Positions 8,908 through 17,393 of a stretch of DNA of 64,000 nucleotides are shown here, piece by piece. Both the position numbers and the translations under genes were made by a program. The stretch spans positions 209,205-273,204 of the forward strand of contig CAYXVZ010000002.1 of the NCBI GenBank assembly GCA_964468345.1. The letters are read 5' to 3'. The number at the start of each line of letters is the position of its first letter. The first letter of the stretch is position 1. This DNA comes from DALYLB01 sp964468345 (GTDB taxonomy: Bacteria; Acidobacteriota; Blastocatellia; RBC074). The notes under the pieces were generated by a model. It had not been told where the DNA came from. It searched no databases and saw only the letters and a program-made list of their open reading frames with translations.

Positions 8908-9660
8908 CTAATTTCGTTTCAAATGGATACCGCCATTGACGCCGCTGATCTGTATTGGTACGCCTCCGGAACCGATGGTGCCTTTTAGTTGTCCGCGGCG
9001 CATTTCGCCGATGACCTGCATTGGCAGGTCGGAATTCACGTTCCCATTGACGCCGGTGACATCGATATTGGCGTTGAGGCCCGCGGGGACGCCGATTTCC
9101 ACATGTCCATTGATTCCCTTCACATGTAGGCCGCGTTCGCCAAGGTTGAGAATGGAAATGGTGGTCTGGCCATTGATGCCGCCAATATCGCTGGCGGTCC
9201 CCGCCTGGGCGACCTCGACGCGGCCGTTGATGCCGTTGATGGCGATCTCTCCCGTGATTTCACCGACCTGAACGGGTCCGTTCACGCCGTTGACCTTCAA
9301 ACTGACGTTGCGCGGCATCCGGACGTGAACCTCATGACGAACCCAGCCGCGATTCCAACTCTCGCGGCCCCCTTCGCGATCATTGATCGTGCGAATCACG
9401 AGGCTCGAAGGGGTGTTTTCGATGACGATCGGACGCTGTTCGAGCGCTTCCCGGCTGGAAGCCTTGATTGCGATATTGATTTCGGCTTGATTGATGTCGG
9501 CGGTTTCCAGAGTGACGCGGCCGTTGATGCCGCTGACGCGAACATTTGCCCCACCGGCAAGTGGGACAGTTTTGTTGATCTGTTCGTTAACGTCTGCCCG
9601 GGCAATCGAAAATGCGATGGCAACCAGGAAAAGAGCGAAAATGCGATACGGAATTTTCAT
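8908..9660 (-). CDS. Secreted DUF4097-like beta-repeat protein (GINGxV repeats)
   Basis: A 250-residue exported protein. The start is placed at the ATG preceding IPYRIFALFLVAIAFSIARA, a signal peptide, because GGAGG lies 12 nt upstream; a longer reading adds 14 residues with no better site. The mature part is built of repeats with the signature [VI]xG[IV]NGxV, at least seven copies (for example VSGINGRV, INGINGRV, VKGINGHV, ISGVNGGI). It resembles the head-to-tail beta strands of DUF4097/adhesin-like proteins. These proteins are usually surface or periplasmic and of unknown function. The gene follows the amidohydrolase by 49 nt, and that gap holds a hairpin overlapping the ribosome binding site. 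Confidence 0.85.
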   Translation of the reverse strand: MKIPYRIFALFLVAIAFSIARADVNEQINKTVPLAGGANVRVSGINGRVTLETADINQAEINIAIKASSREALEQRPIVIENTPSSLVIRTINDREGGRESWNRGWVRHEVHVRMPRNVSLKVNGVNGPVQVGEITGEIAINGINGRVEVAQAGTASDIGGINGQTTISILNLGERGLHVKGINGHVEIGVPAGLNANIDVTGVNGNVNSDLPMQVIGEMRRGQLKGTIGSGGVPIQISGVNGGIHLKRN

Positions 9661-9664
9661 TGTT

Positions 9665-9705
9665 TTTGTGTCCTCCCGTGGGGTAGGTGACCGGAAGGAC
9701 ACAAA
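9665..9705 (-). promoter_or_regulatory. Hairpin overlapping the RBS of the DUF4097-like gene
   Basis: On the minus strand, TTTGTGTCCT pairs with AGGACACAAA (10 bp, loop 21 nt). The second arm contains the 3' part of the GGGAGG Shine-Dalgarno, and the ATG follows 4 nt later. The first arm begins 4 nt after the upstream stop codon, so ribosomes finishing the amidohydrolase could melt the stem. A translational-coupling role is inference. Confidence 0.5.
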
Positions 9706-9709
9706 GGTT

Positions 9710-11422
9710 TCAAAAAATTCCTTCTTCGGTATAAATCACCTTTCCGTCGAACACGGTCATCAGAACGCGGGTCTGGTGAATTTTCATGGGATCGATCTTG
9801 AACAGGTCCTGCGAAAGCACGATCAGATCGCAGAGCATTCCGGGAACCAATCTTCCCTTCAAGGATTCCTCGAAAGTGGCATAGGCGCCCATCTGGGTAT
9901 ATGCGCGCAGCGCATCGGCGACGGCGATGCGTTGTTCCGGAATCCATCCTTTTGGCGGCTGCCCTTCGGGCGTGCGCCGGTTGACGGCAATGTGAAGCCC
10001 CCGGATCGGTGAAACGGCAATCGCCGCGGGCCAGTCGCTGCCATAGACCAATCGCGCATCGCTCTTAAGAAGCGTCGCCCAGGGAAAAGAGAGAGGCAGC
10101 CGAACCGGCCCGACCGCCTTGCTCCAGTTATCGATCGTGCCGGGATCCGCATGAATCGGCTGCATGACGGCGAGAACCCCCAGCGAGGCAAAGCGGGGAA
10201 TGTCTTCCCGCGAAATGGACTCGATGTGTTCGATGCGATGTCGCGCATTTCTGGGGCCATTGGCCTTCTGGGCCGCTTCATAGCCGTTGAGCGCTTCGCG
10301 CACGGCCCGATCGCCGATCGCATGCGTATAAATCTGAAAACGTGCCTGATCGAGTTTTATGACGAGATTGCGGTATTCTTCCGGCGACATCGAGAGTTCC
10401 CCGAATGGCGCGCCACTCGTCGGAGGAAGATCGCTGTAACGGTCGATCATCGCCGCCGTATGCGAATCGATCACACCGTCCAGCACGATTTTGGCGGAGC
10501 TGCCGCGAAGCATCGAATTCAAATCATATCGATTTTTCAACTCCGCGAGTTGCGCAATCTGCACCGGCGTTGTCCCCGCCCCGACGGAAAAAGCCATCGA
10601 GACGCGCATTGTCAGTTCATTCTGCTTGAGAAGCTCGTCCCAGATGGCAAATTCGTCCGCTGAACCGTGCGCGTTTTGAATGCTGGTGATGCCCAATTTC
10701 GCGGCCATCTTCATCCCGTCGCGCAAGGCAGCGAGTTTGCGCTCGCGGGTCGGCTCGGGGATGACTTTGCGCAGCAGGCGCTGCGCGCCTTCCTTGAGAA
10801 CGCCAGTCGCCTCGCCCGCCTCGTTGCGAACGATCTCGCCGAAGCCCTCGAACTTCGTGTCTTTGGTAATGCCAGCGAGTTCCAGTGCGCGCGAATTGGC
10901 CCAGCCGCTGTGTCCATCATAGGAAGAGAGAAACACGGGCCGGTCCTTTACGACCGCATCGAGATAGCTTTTTGTCGGAAGACCGCCTGGAAAATAGTTG
11001 TATTGCCATCCGCGTCCCGTGACCCATGGCAGATCGGGATTCTTTTTCGCGAAGGCTGCAATCCGCTCGACGACTTCGGAAGCGGATTTCGCGTCGAAGA
11101 GTTCAACTTCGGAGAGCCCGAGGGCTCCGCTGAGAAAATGAATATGGGCGTCATTGAATCCAGGGATTACAAGTCGCCCGCCGAGATCGACGACCCTTGT
11201 CTGCGCGCCGACATGTTTTTGAATTTCCGTTGTCGTCCCCGCATTAACAATGCGATTGCCCTTTATCGACAGGGCTTCCACGAATCCCCAGCCTTCGCTG
11301 GCCGTCCAGATGCGGCCATTGATCAGGGCCACATCAGCGGGCGAAGCTTTTACATCCTGGGGAATAAAATCGAAAACGCTGATCAATAGCGTCGCGAGAA
11401 ATAAGAGAAAAAAGGCCTTCAT
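9710..11422 (-). CDS. Secreted amidohydrolase (YtcJ-like)
   Basis: A 570-residue metal-dependent hydrolase with an N-terminal signal peptide (about 1-26). The amidohydrolase-3 architecture is clear: a small beta domain, then PGFNDAHIHF with the HxH metal motif, HRIEHIE with a later metal-binding His, and the late Asp motif VYGSDWP. The C-terminal beta segment contains GMLCDLIVL. The family hydrolyses amide, carbamate or related C-N bonds; the substrate cannot be read from sequence. GAGGAG lies 5 nt before the ATG. It sits upstream of, and is probably co-transcribed with, the DUF4097-like gene. Confidence 0.9.
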   Translation of the reverse strand: MKAFFLLFLATLLISVFDFIPQDVKASPADVALINGRIWTASEGWGFVEALSIKGNRIVNAGTTTEIQKHVGAQTRVVDLGGRLVIPGFNDAHIHFLSGALGLSEVELFDAKSASEVVERIAAFAKKNPDLPWVTGRGWQYNYFPGGLPTKSYLDAVVKDRPVFLSSYDGHSGWANSRALELAGITKDTKFEGFGEIVRNEAGEATGVLKEGAQRLLRKVIPEPTRERKLAALRDGMKMAAKLGITSIQNAHGSADEFAIWDELLKQNELTMRVSMAFSVGAGTTPVQIAQLAELKNRYDLNSMLRGSSAKIVLDGVIDSHTAAMIDRYSDLPPTSGAPFGELSMSPEEYRNLVIKLDQARFQIYTHAIGDRAVREALNGYEAAQKANGPRNARHRIEHIESISREDIPRFASLGVLAVMQPIHADPGTIDNWSKAVGPVRLPLSFPWATLLKSDARLVYGSDWPAAIAVSPIRGLHIAVNRRTPEGQPPKGWIPEQRIAVADALRAYTQMGAYATFEESLKGRLVPGMLCDLIVLSQDLFKIDPMKIHQTRVLMTVFDGKVIYTEEGIF

Positions 11423-11462
11423 CGGGGCTCCTCAACTGAAAATTCACACAATGGCGCTCGGC

Positions 11463-12410
11463 TCAATGCAACGGATACGCCTGCCTGCGGCTCTTTCGGA
11501 AATTCTGCAAAATCTTGTGCACCTGGCGACCGCTCACCTCGCCGACTTTTTCGGATATGGTTCGGTGCAATCCCTTTTCCGGAATGACGGAGGACGCAAG
11601 GTAGCGCTTGTATTCCTCGATCACCTGCGCTTCGATTTCCGGCGCGGCGGAAGCGACGCCTCTAAAGCGGGAATCATCATCGTGAAGGGTGTCAAGCCAG
11701 CGCGACACCTGATAACGGGTCACCACGCCGAGCTTTTCCGCAACCACCGCCGGAATATCATCGAGCTTTGTGCGTTGCGCATCGAGTTCCGCGAAATATG
11801 CCTTTTCAATATCGAAGCGAACTTCCCGCGAAAGTTCCGGCGTCGGGGATTGACTGAACTGCTCCTGCGACCACTCATACAGGATATTTCGGACCTGTTG
11901 ATATGGAATCGAGAGCTCGGCCGAAATCGTTTTTCTACGGCCTTCCGGCGGTCGTTCATTGTGCTCCACGTATTGTTTGTAACGCCGGATAATCTCCGCT
12001 TTGATTTCCGGAGTGATCTCCACTTTCGGATAGACGAGATTTCGAAGCTCCCCCGTGACGGTCTTCCGGTTGACCCAGAGTTCATCGGAGAGGACCTTGA
12101 CCATGTCCTTCCACTCCGGCTTGTCGGCCCCACCGAATTTCTCTCGATAAATTTGTTCGAGCTGCTGTTTTTGCTCGGGCGTGATCTCGGTCGCTTTTGG
12201 TTTTCTTTGTTCCTGCTTCGGTTTCAAAGCCGGCAGTTTCGGCGCAGACGGGCGCGAATCAGGCCGTGGGGGACGGATTGCCGGCGGTTTGCCCGCGGGC
12301 GCTGCCTGGCGTTTTTTGGCGCATTTTGGACAGATCCGCGCTTTTCGATCGGGGGAGAAAAAGGTTGTGCCACAGGATGCGCACTGAACGCGAAACTTCA
12401 TTCCACTCAC
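11463..12410 (-). CDS. Zinc-ribbon protein with four tandem HTH-like repeats
   Basis: A 315-residue cytoplasmic protein. I place the start at a GTG because AAAGGAG sits 8 nt upstream, overlapping the stop codon of the preceding kinase. An N-terminal zinc ribbon has CASC (Cys10, Cys13) and CPKC (Cys27, Cys30). A Pro/Lys-rich linker (about 38-72) follows. Then come four related units of about 50-55 residues (about 75-129, 131-182, 193-242, 256-305), each running from an acidic start (ITPEI, LSREV, APEIE) through an amphipathic helix with Tyr to a helix-turn-helix-like end (TISAELSIPYQQVRNIL, TISEKVG..GRQVHKIL). I know no named family with this layout. Nucleic-acid binding, perhaps regulation of the galU/kinase operon, is inference. 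Confidence 0.8.
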   Translation of the reverse strand: MSGMKFRVQCASCGTTFFSPDRKARICPKCAKKRQAAPAGKPPAIRPPRPDSRPSAPKLPALKPKQEQRKPKATEITPEQKQQLEQIYREKFGGADKPEWKDMVKVLSDELWVNRKTVTGELRNLVYPKVEITPEIKAEIIRRYKQYVEHNERPPEGRRKTISAELSIPYQQVRNILYEWSQEQFSQSPTPELSREVRFDIEKAYFAELDAQRTKLDDIPAVVAEKLGVVTRYQVSRWLDTLHDDDSRFRGVASAAPEIEAQVIEEYKRYLASSVIPEKGLHRTISEKVGEVSGRQVHKILQNFRKSRRQAYPLH

Positions 12411-12423
12411 GGCAAATGCTCCT

Positions 12424-13422
12424 TTACACAATGACAGGTTTGATTACGGCGCAGGATTCCGCTTCATAGGCCTTCCTCAACTGCTCGAACATCTCTTCCC
12501 CTTCATAGATCCCGATCACCGAGCCGCCCGATCCCGCAAATTTCGATGAAGCCCCGAATTCTCTCGCCAGTTCCACCATGCGAATATGTTTGGGGTTCAA
12601 CTGATAGATCGTCCGTCGTGTGTCGAAATTCCGGTTCATCAGTTGCTTTAATGTCGTCCAGTCTCCATTGATGAGGCACTCTCGCGAGGCAGCCGCCAGT
12701 TCGGCAAAGGTCTTCATGGCATCGACAACCAGTTGCTCTCCGCTATCGTATCGCTTGCGAATATCGTTATGGAAGACCTCGGATGATTCGGCGAGTTCTG
12801 TCTGATAAGCGAGATAAACCGGGGGCAACAGCGCGGGATCGAGCGGTTCATACAAACCATGGCCATGCTCGGCCATAAAATCCCGGTCGAAATCCATATA
12901 GGTCAGCCCTTCATAAACCTGCGCGACCCGGTCCTGAAGGCCGGCGCCGATGCCAAGCTCGTCTTTTTCCACGGAGAGAATCAGCCCGGGCAGGATCTCC
13001 TTCGGAATCGAAATCTCATAAAAACTGCATAGGGCCCGCATTGTCGCCGTGACGATCGCGCTCGACCCGGCAAGCCCGACCTGCCGGGGAATGTTCGAGG
13101 AATAACGCAGCGAAAAATTCTCGCGCGGCAGGCCCGTTCCCTTCTGCTGGACGTACTCGGCAAATCGTTTGATCGCGGCCTTGACCAGGCGCAATCCGCC
13201 GTAATACCCGTTCAGGCGCGTGTCATGAAGAAATTCGTCCAGGCTGTTGAAGCGGCAATGGTCCTGGCGGGTCGGAATGACTTCCATCTCCGGCCATTCA
13301 TAGATCACGACATCGGCGTGAAAATTCTTGACGATCAGGCTGATCGTTTTTCCGTGATACCCATCCGAAGGATTTCCGATCAGCCCGGCGCGGGCATACG
13401 CCCTGGTCTTGAATAATCTCAC
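12424..13422 (-). CDS. GHMP kinase resembling plant glucuronokinase
   Basis: A 332-residue sugar kinase. GHMP motifs are complete: RAGLIGNPSD (11-20), the phosphate loop GLAGSSAIV (116-124) and the C-terminal KFAGSGGSV (294-302). Beyond these, stretches such as GYYGGLRL, NIPRQVGLAGSS, AGLQDRVAQVY and LMNRNFDTRR match what I recall of Arabidopsis glucuronokinase, which makes D-glucuronate 1-phosphate from glucuronate and ATP. This is recollection, not an alignment. It overlaps galU by 4 bp (ATGA), so the pair is translationally coupled. Together they could make a UDP-sugar from a free sugar. Other GHMP sugar kinases (for L-arabinose, galacturonate or heptose) remain possible. Confidence 0.85.
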   Translation of the reverse strand: MRLFKTRAYARAGLIGNPSDGYHGKTISLIVKNFHADVVIYEWPEMEVIPTRQDHCRFNSLDEFLHDTRLNGYYGGLRLVKAAIKRFAEYVQQKGTGLPRENFSLRYSSNIPRQVGLAGSSAIVTATMRALCSFYEISIPKEILPGLILSVEKDELGIGAGLQDRVAQVYEGLTYMDFDRDFMAEHGHGLYEPLDPALLPPVYLAYQTELAESSEVFHNDIRKRYDSGEQLVVDAMKTFAELAAASRECLINGDWTTLKQLMNRNFDTRRTIYQLNPKHIRMVELAREFGASSKFAGSGGSVIGIYEGEEMFEQLRKAYEAESCAVIKPVIV

Positions 13423-14297
13423 TTCAGTAACTCCCGGGCATGCTGACGAAGCTTTTCTCCATAAACCGGATCGGTCAGCGCGAATTCCACAAAGGTCTCG
13501 AAATAACTTTCGAAGTTGCCGATATCGTATCGTTTCTCGTCCGCGGGCAATCGAACGCCGACGATTTTCTTGCCTTCGCGAAGCATCAGGCGAATGGCGT
13601 CGGTCAATTGCAATTCGCCGCGATGATCATAATCGGTTCGTTTGATCGCATCGAAGATAGCCGGAGAGAGCACGTATCGTCCGGCAATCGCGAGGCGGCT
13701 GGGCGCTTCCGCCGGCTTGGGCTTTTCGACGAGATCCACGATCTCGAACACATCGCCCTCGGTCGCGGGACTGACAATTCCGTACATGCTGACCTGGTCT
13801 TCCGGCACTTCTTCGACCGCAATGGCACATGCTGCATCGCGTGCTTCAAAGGCCTCGACCAGCCGTTCGACGATCCGCGAAGGTTTGTGCCGTCCGATGA
13901 TCGAATCGCCGAGCGCCACGACAAACGGCCCGGTGCCCGTGAAATGCTCGGCGCAAAGAACCGCGTCTCCCAGGCCGCGCTGACGCCGCTGGCGGGTGAA
14001 GAGAAAATGAATCCCCAAGCGTTCGTACTCGAGTTCCTCCAGCAAATCCTCTTTCCCCGTGTCGCGGAGAATGCGTATCAGGTCGGGATCCTCATCGAAA
14101 TGATCCTCGATGGAACTTTTTCCGCGGCCCGTGACAAAAAGAGCGCGTTCGGTTCCGCAAAGCTGCAGTTCTTCAATGATATATTGAACAATGGGCTTTT
14201 TTCCGACAGGAAGCATTTCCTTCGGTTGTGATTTTGTCGCGGGAAGCAAACGGGTTCCCAGACCGGCTACGGGGATTACGGCATTCCGAATTGCCAC
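13419..14297 (-). CDS. galU: UTP--sugar-1-phosphate uridylyltransferase (GalU family)
   Basis: A 292-residue nucleotidyltransferase that forms UDP-glucose from glucose-1-phosphate and UTP. The signature GLGTRLLPATKSQPKEMLPV is at residues 12-31, and the rest (LGDSII, GELQLTDAI, YDIGNF) follows the GalU pattern at typical length. The start is a GTG with AGGAG 5 nt upstream. It overlaps the glucuronokinase-like gene by 4 bp. Because of that partner it may accept glucuronate-1-phosphate, as plant UDP-sugar pyrophosphorylase does, although that plant enzyme belongs to a different branch; this is inference. It is transcribed divergently from the ATP-grasp gene. Confidence 0.93.
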   Translation of the reverse strand: MAIRNAVIPVAGLGTRLLPATKSQPKEMLPVGKKPIVQYIIEELQLCGTERALFVTGRGKSSIEDHFDEDPDLIRILRDTGKEDLLEELEYERLGIHFLFTRQRRQRGLGDAVLCAEHFTGTGPFVVALGDSIIGRHKPSRIVERLVEAFEARDAACAIAVEEVPEDQVSMYGIVSPATEGDVFEIVDLVEKPKPAEAPSRLAIAGRYVLSPAIFDAIKRTDYDHRGELQLTDAIRLMLREGKKIVGVRLPADEKRYDIGNFESYFETFVEFALTDPVYGEKLRQHARELLK

Positions 14298-14373
14298 AAA
14301 GACTCCTAAATATGATGAATTGATACTGAGAATGCAGTAATATGAGGAAATCAGACGGGATTTACAAGAGTAC

Positions 14374-14403
14374 TTGATCTAAATCTTGCATCTTGTCTAT
14401 GAT
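14374..14403 (+). promoter_or_regulatory. Candidate sigma-70-type promoter for the ATP-grasp gene
   Basis: TTGATC and TATGAT are separated by 18 nt in the 267-bp divergent gap upstream of the ATP-grasp gene, leaving a leader of about 155 nt. The rest of the gap shows no other clear signal. Confidence 0.4.
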
Positions 14404-14564
14404 CGACGTTTGTGCTCCCTCAACAGATTGGCAGGTCGACAAAAGAATCGTAATCCCAGGCAATACCTCGCACCGACAGCCCCGGCAGACTCCCGCAAAA
14501 AAATACCCAGGCACCCCGGCCGCAGACTGATCACGCAATACAACCCAATAGGGACGGGACAACC

Positions 14565-15914
14565 ATGCACTTCGAAGCAATCGACTATTACCACACACTA
14601 CTCGACGACTCGTTCGCCTCAGACGCAATTGAGAGACTCAACGAAGGGACCAACCGATTCAACCTCACCTTCGGCACGCGCCCGGTCTGCACGGTGTTGC
14701 GCCCGATGCTGATTCAGTCCTCTCTTTACGATTACATCAAACGGGATTCGGCGCTTGTGATGCAGGCGATTCAAAAGCTCGGGCAGGCGATGCTGATCGA
14801 TCCGAAATTGCGGGCCGAAATCGACCTCTCCGAAGAGGAGGAGCGGATTATCTCGATCGATCCCGGCTTTACCGCTCCGGACGGAAGCGGCCGGCTGGAT
14901 GCGTTTCTCGATTCCCGCGGCGATTTCAGCTTCGTCGAATATAACGCCGACAGCCCGGGCGGCCTGCTTTATGGGGACATTCTGAGCGATATCTTTCTCG
15001 AAATGGATGTGATGCGTGAATTCACCCGCAAATATCCGCTTCGCAGCATTGGCATCCGGCAGCGGATTTTGCAGATGCTGCTCGATTGTTATCACCAGTG
15101 GGGCGGTCGCGATCAACCTCGAATTGCCATCGTGGACTGGGACGACGTGCAGACGCGGGCGGAATTCGAAATCTGCCGCGAGCATTTCGAATCCCGCGGC
15201 TACCGGACGATCATCGTCGACCCGATGGAACTGGAATACCGCGGGGGCTATCTTCGGGCGGGCAATTTCGAGATCGACCTGGTTTATAAACGAGTGGTGA
15301 TCACCGAACTGATCGAGCGCTGCGGCTTCGAACATCCGCTGGTCCGCGCAACAAAAGAGCGCGCGGTCTGCACGGTGAACTCCTTCCGCGCTCAGCTATT
15401 CACCAAAAAGGCGATTTTCGCGCTGCTCGACGATCCGGCTTACGAATATCTGTTCACGCCCGATGAAATCGCCGCACTCTATCGACATATTCCCTGGACG
15501 CGAAAGCTTCGCGAAGGCCATACAACGTATCGCGGCCGACAGGTGGATCTGTTGGAATTTCTTTCGTCGAATCGAAATCGGCTGGTGCTCAAGCCCAACG
15601 GCGAGTACGGCGGACGCGGCGTGATTCTCGGCCTGGAATGCAGTCATGCGGACTGGATGCAGGCGATTCTGGATTCACTCGCGGGATCTTATGTCGTGCA
15701 GGAACGCGTCGAGGTGATGCAACAGCCCTTCCCGACCATCGCTGACGGCGAGATCGTCTTCGAGGACCGCTATCTCGATTTTGATCCCTATACCTGGTGC
15801 GGGGATGACGTCGAGGGCGCCGGCGTGCGGCTGTCCCCTTCGCCGATTATGAATGTGACGGCAGGCGGCGGGTCGGCAACGCCGATGTTTATTCTGAAAA
15901 ACGGGGAAAGATAA
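14565..15914 (+). CDS. ATP-grasp protein, circularly permuted / glutathionylspermidine-synthase-like
   Basis: A 449-residue predicted carboxylate-amine ligase. The N-terminal half contains FVEYNADSPGG and the C-terminal half LVLKPNGEYGGRGVILG, the nucleotide-binding glycine-rich segment of circularly permuted ATP-grasp proteins, followed by YVVQERVEV and a metal-ligand-like GEIVFEDRYLDFDP. No signal peptide, so it is cytoplasmic. The natural substrates of such proteins are mostly unknown. It stands alone, divergent from galU and convergent with eno. The ATG has only a weak upstream purine stretch (ACGGGACAACC). Confidence 0.75.
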   Translation: MHFEAIDYYHTLLDDSFASDAIERLNEGTNRFNLTFGTRPVCTVLRPMLIQSSLYDYIKRDSALVMQAIQKLGQAMLIDPKLRAEIDLSEEEERIISIDPGFTAPDGSGRLDAFLDSRGDFSFVEYNADSPGGLLYGDILSDIFLEMDVMREFTRKYPLRSIGIRQRILQMLLDCYHQWGGRDQPRIAIVDWDDVQTRAEFEICREHFESRGYRTIIVDPMELEYRGGYLRAGNFEIDLVYKRVVITELIERCGFEHPLVRATKERAVCTVNSFRAQLFTKKAIFALLDDPAYEYLFTPDEIAALYRHIPWTRKLREGHTTYRGRQVDLLEFLSSNRNRLVLKPNGEYGGRGVILGLECSHADWMQAILDSLAGSYVVQERVEVMQQPFPTIADGEIVFEDRYLDFDPYTWCGDDVEGAGVRLSPSPIMNVTAGGGSATPMFILKNGER

Positions 15915-15920
15915 GGATCA

Positions 15921-15964
15921 AAAATAGGACCTATGAGACCTATAGGTCTCATAGGTCCTATTTT
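15921..15964. repeat. Perfect 44-nt palindrome between convergent genes
   Basis: The sequence equals its own reverse complement with no loop, and is built from words ATAGGACCTAT and GAGACCTATAGG. It starts 6 nt after the ATP-grasp stop and ends 12 nt before the enolase stop. The flanking AAAA/TTTT makes it a plausible terminator for both genes. It shares words with the hairpin at 23564-23598. Confidence 0.9.
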
Positions 15965-15976
15965 GTCCGATAACAC

Positions 15977-17308
15977 TTAGCGCCTTGCCGCCTTGGCTTT
16001 CACCGGAAAGTTCAGGCCCGACAATTCCAATTGATAGAACGATGAAAAACCGTTGTACCGGGCGGTGTTGCCGAGTTCTTCCTCGATTCTGAGCAATTGA
16101 TTGTATTTCGCAATGCGATCCGTGCGCGAAGCCGATCCCGTTTTGATCTGGCCGGCGTTTGTGGCGACGGCGAGATCGGCGATCAACGGGTCTTCGGTTT
16201 CGCCGGACCGATGCGAAATGATCGCGGTGTAATTGTTCGTGCGAGCCATCTCGATGGCATCCAGCGTTTCGGTCAGCGTGCCGATCTGATTGACCTTGAT
16301 CAAAATGGAATTCGCAACGACCTCATCAATGCCGCGTTCGAGGTAGCGAGTATTGGTGACAAACAGATCGTCGCCGACGAGCTGCACGGTATCCCCGAGT
16401 TCTTCGGTCAGCGCCGCCCATCCGGTCCAGTCGTTCTCGGCAAGGCCGTCTTCGATCGAGATGATCGGATATTGCTTCGCCCAACCGACCCAGTACTTCA
16501 CCATCTCTTCCGATGTCAGCTTCCGGCCATCCGATTTCTTGAAGACATAATGCTCGTCGGCATAAAACTCCGAGGAAGCCGGATCGAGAGCGATGGCGAT
16601 TTCCTCGCCGGGCTTGTAACCGGCTTGCGAGATCGCTTCGAGAATGGATTCGATGGCCTCTTCGTTCGATTTCAGGCTAGGAGCGAATCCGCCCTCGTCG
16701 CCGACGGCTGTCGAATAGCCCTTCTTTTTCAAGACCGTCTTGAGCGTGTGAAACACCTCGGCGCCCCAGCGCAGCGCTTCAGTGAAGCTCGGGGCCCCGG
16801 CCGGGACGATCATGAATTCCTGGAAATCCACGTTGTTGTCCGCGTGCGCTCCGCCATTGATGATGTTCATCAGCGGCACGGGCAGCGTGCGCGCATTGAC
16901 GCCGCCGACATAGCGATAGAGCGGAATCTCCAATTCGGTCGAGGCCGCGCGGGCCGTGGCCAGCGAGACGGCCAGCAGGGCGTTTGCGCCGAGTTTGGAT
17001 TTGTTCGGGGTGTCGTCAAGATCGATCATCGTGTGATCGATCAGGGATTGATCGAACGCGTTGAGTCCGACAATGGCGTTCGCAATGGTCTTATTGACAT
17101 TTTCGACCGCCATTTTGACGCCCTTGCCCAGATAACGGAACTTGTCGCCGTCTCGAAGCTCCACGGCTTCGTTCTCGCCGGTGGATGCGCCCGACGGTAC
17201 GGCCGCCCGGCCGATGGCGCCGCTATCGAGTAAAACTTCAGCTTCAACTGTCGGATTGCCGCGTGAATCGAGGATTTCGCGAGCATGCACATTTTCAATG
17301 AAACTCAT
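15977..17308 (-). CDS. eno: Enolase (phosphopyruvate hydratase)
   Basis: A 443-residue glycolytic enzyme interconverting 2-phosphoglycerate and phosphoenolpyruvate. Conserved landmarks include REILDSRGNPTVE, GAHADN, DEGGFAP, the metal ligands in ALDPASSEFY, SIEDGL and GDDLFVTN, and the catalytic-loop signature SHRSGETED. The length is normal (bacterial enolases about 420-430) with a basic C-terminal tail KAKAARR. GAAGG lies 9 nt before the ATG. It stands downstream of a TonB-receptor gene, separated by a terminator-like hairpin, so it probably has its own promoter in or near that gap. Confidence 0.98.
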   Translation of the reverse strand: MSFIENVHAREILDSRGNPTVEAEVLLDSGAIGRAAVPSGASTGENEAVELRDGDKFRYLGKGVKMAVENVNKTIANAIVGLNAFDQSLIDHTMIDLDDTPNKSKLGANALLAVSLATARAASTELEIPLYRYVGGVNARTLPVPLMNIINGGAHADNNVDFQEFMIVPAGAPSFTEALRWGAEVFHTLKTVLKKKGYSTAVGDEGGFAPSLKSNEEAIESILEAISQAGYKPGEEIAIALDPASSEFYADEHYVFKKSDGRKLTSEEMVKYWVGWAKQYPIISIEDGLAENDWTGWAALTEELGDTVQLVGDDLFVTNTRYLERGIDEVVANSILIKVNQIGTLTETLDAIEMARTNNYTAIISHRSGETEDPLIADLAVATNAGQIKTGSASRTDRIAKYNQLLRIEEELGNTARYNGFSSFYQLELSGLNFPVKAKAARR

Positions 17309-17349
17309 AAGATAAAGCCTTCTCCTTATTCGAGGATGGTGAACCGCTG

Positions 17350-17390
17350 AAAAAGGTCAGGCAGCGCGTGAAGCGCGATGCTCACTGACC
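17350..17390 (-). terminator. Rho-independent terminator for the upstream TonB-receptor gene
   Basis: On the minus strand a GGTCAG/CTGACC outer stem with a GCGC inner stem (small bulges) ends in TTTTTC. It lies just after the receptor stop and before enolase. Confidence 0.65.
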
Positions 17391-17393
17391 AGG

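Noticed and set aside
16097..17233. A 378-codon plus-strand frame
   Set aside because: Fully antisense to enolase; no motif.
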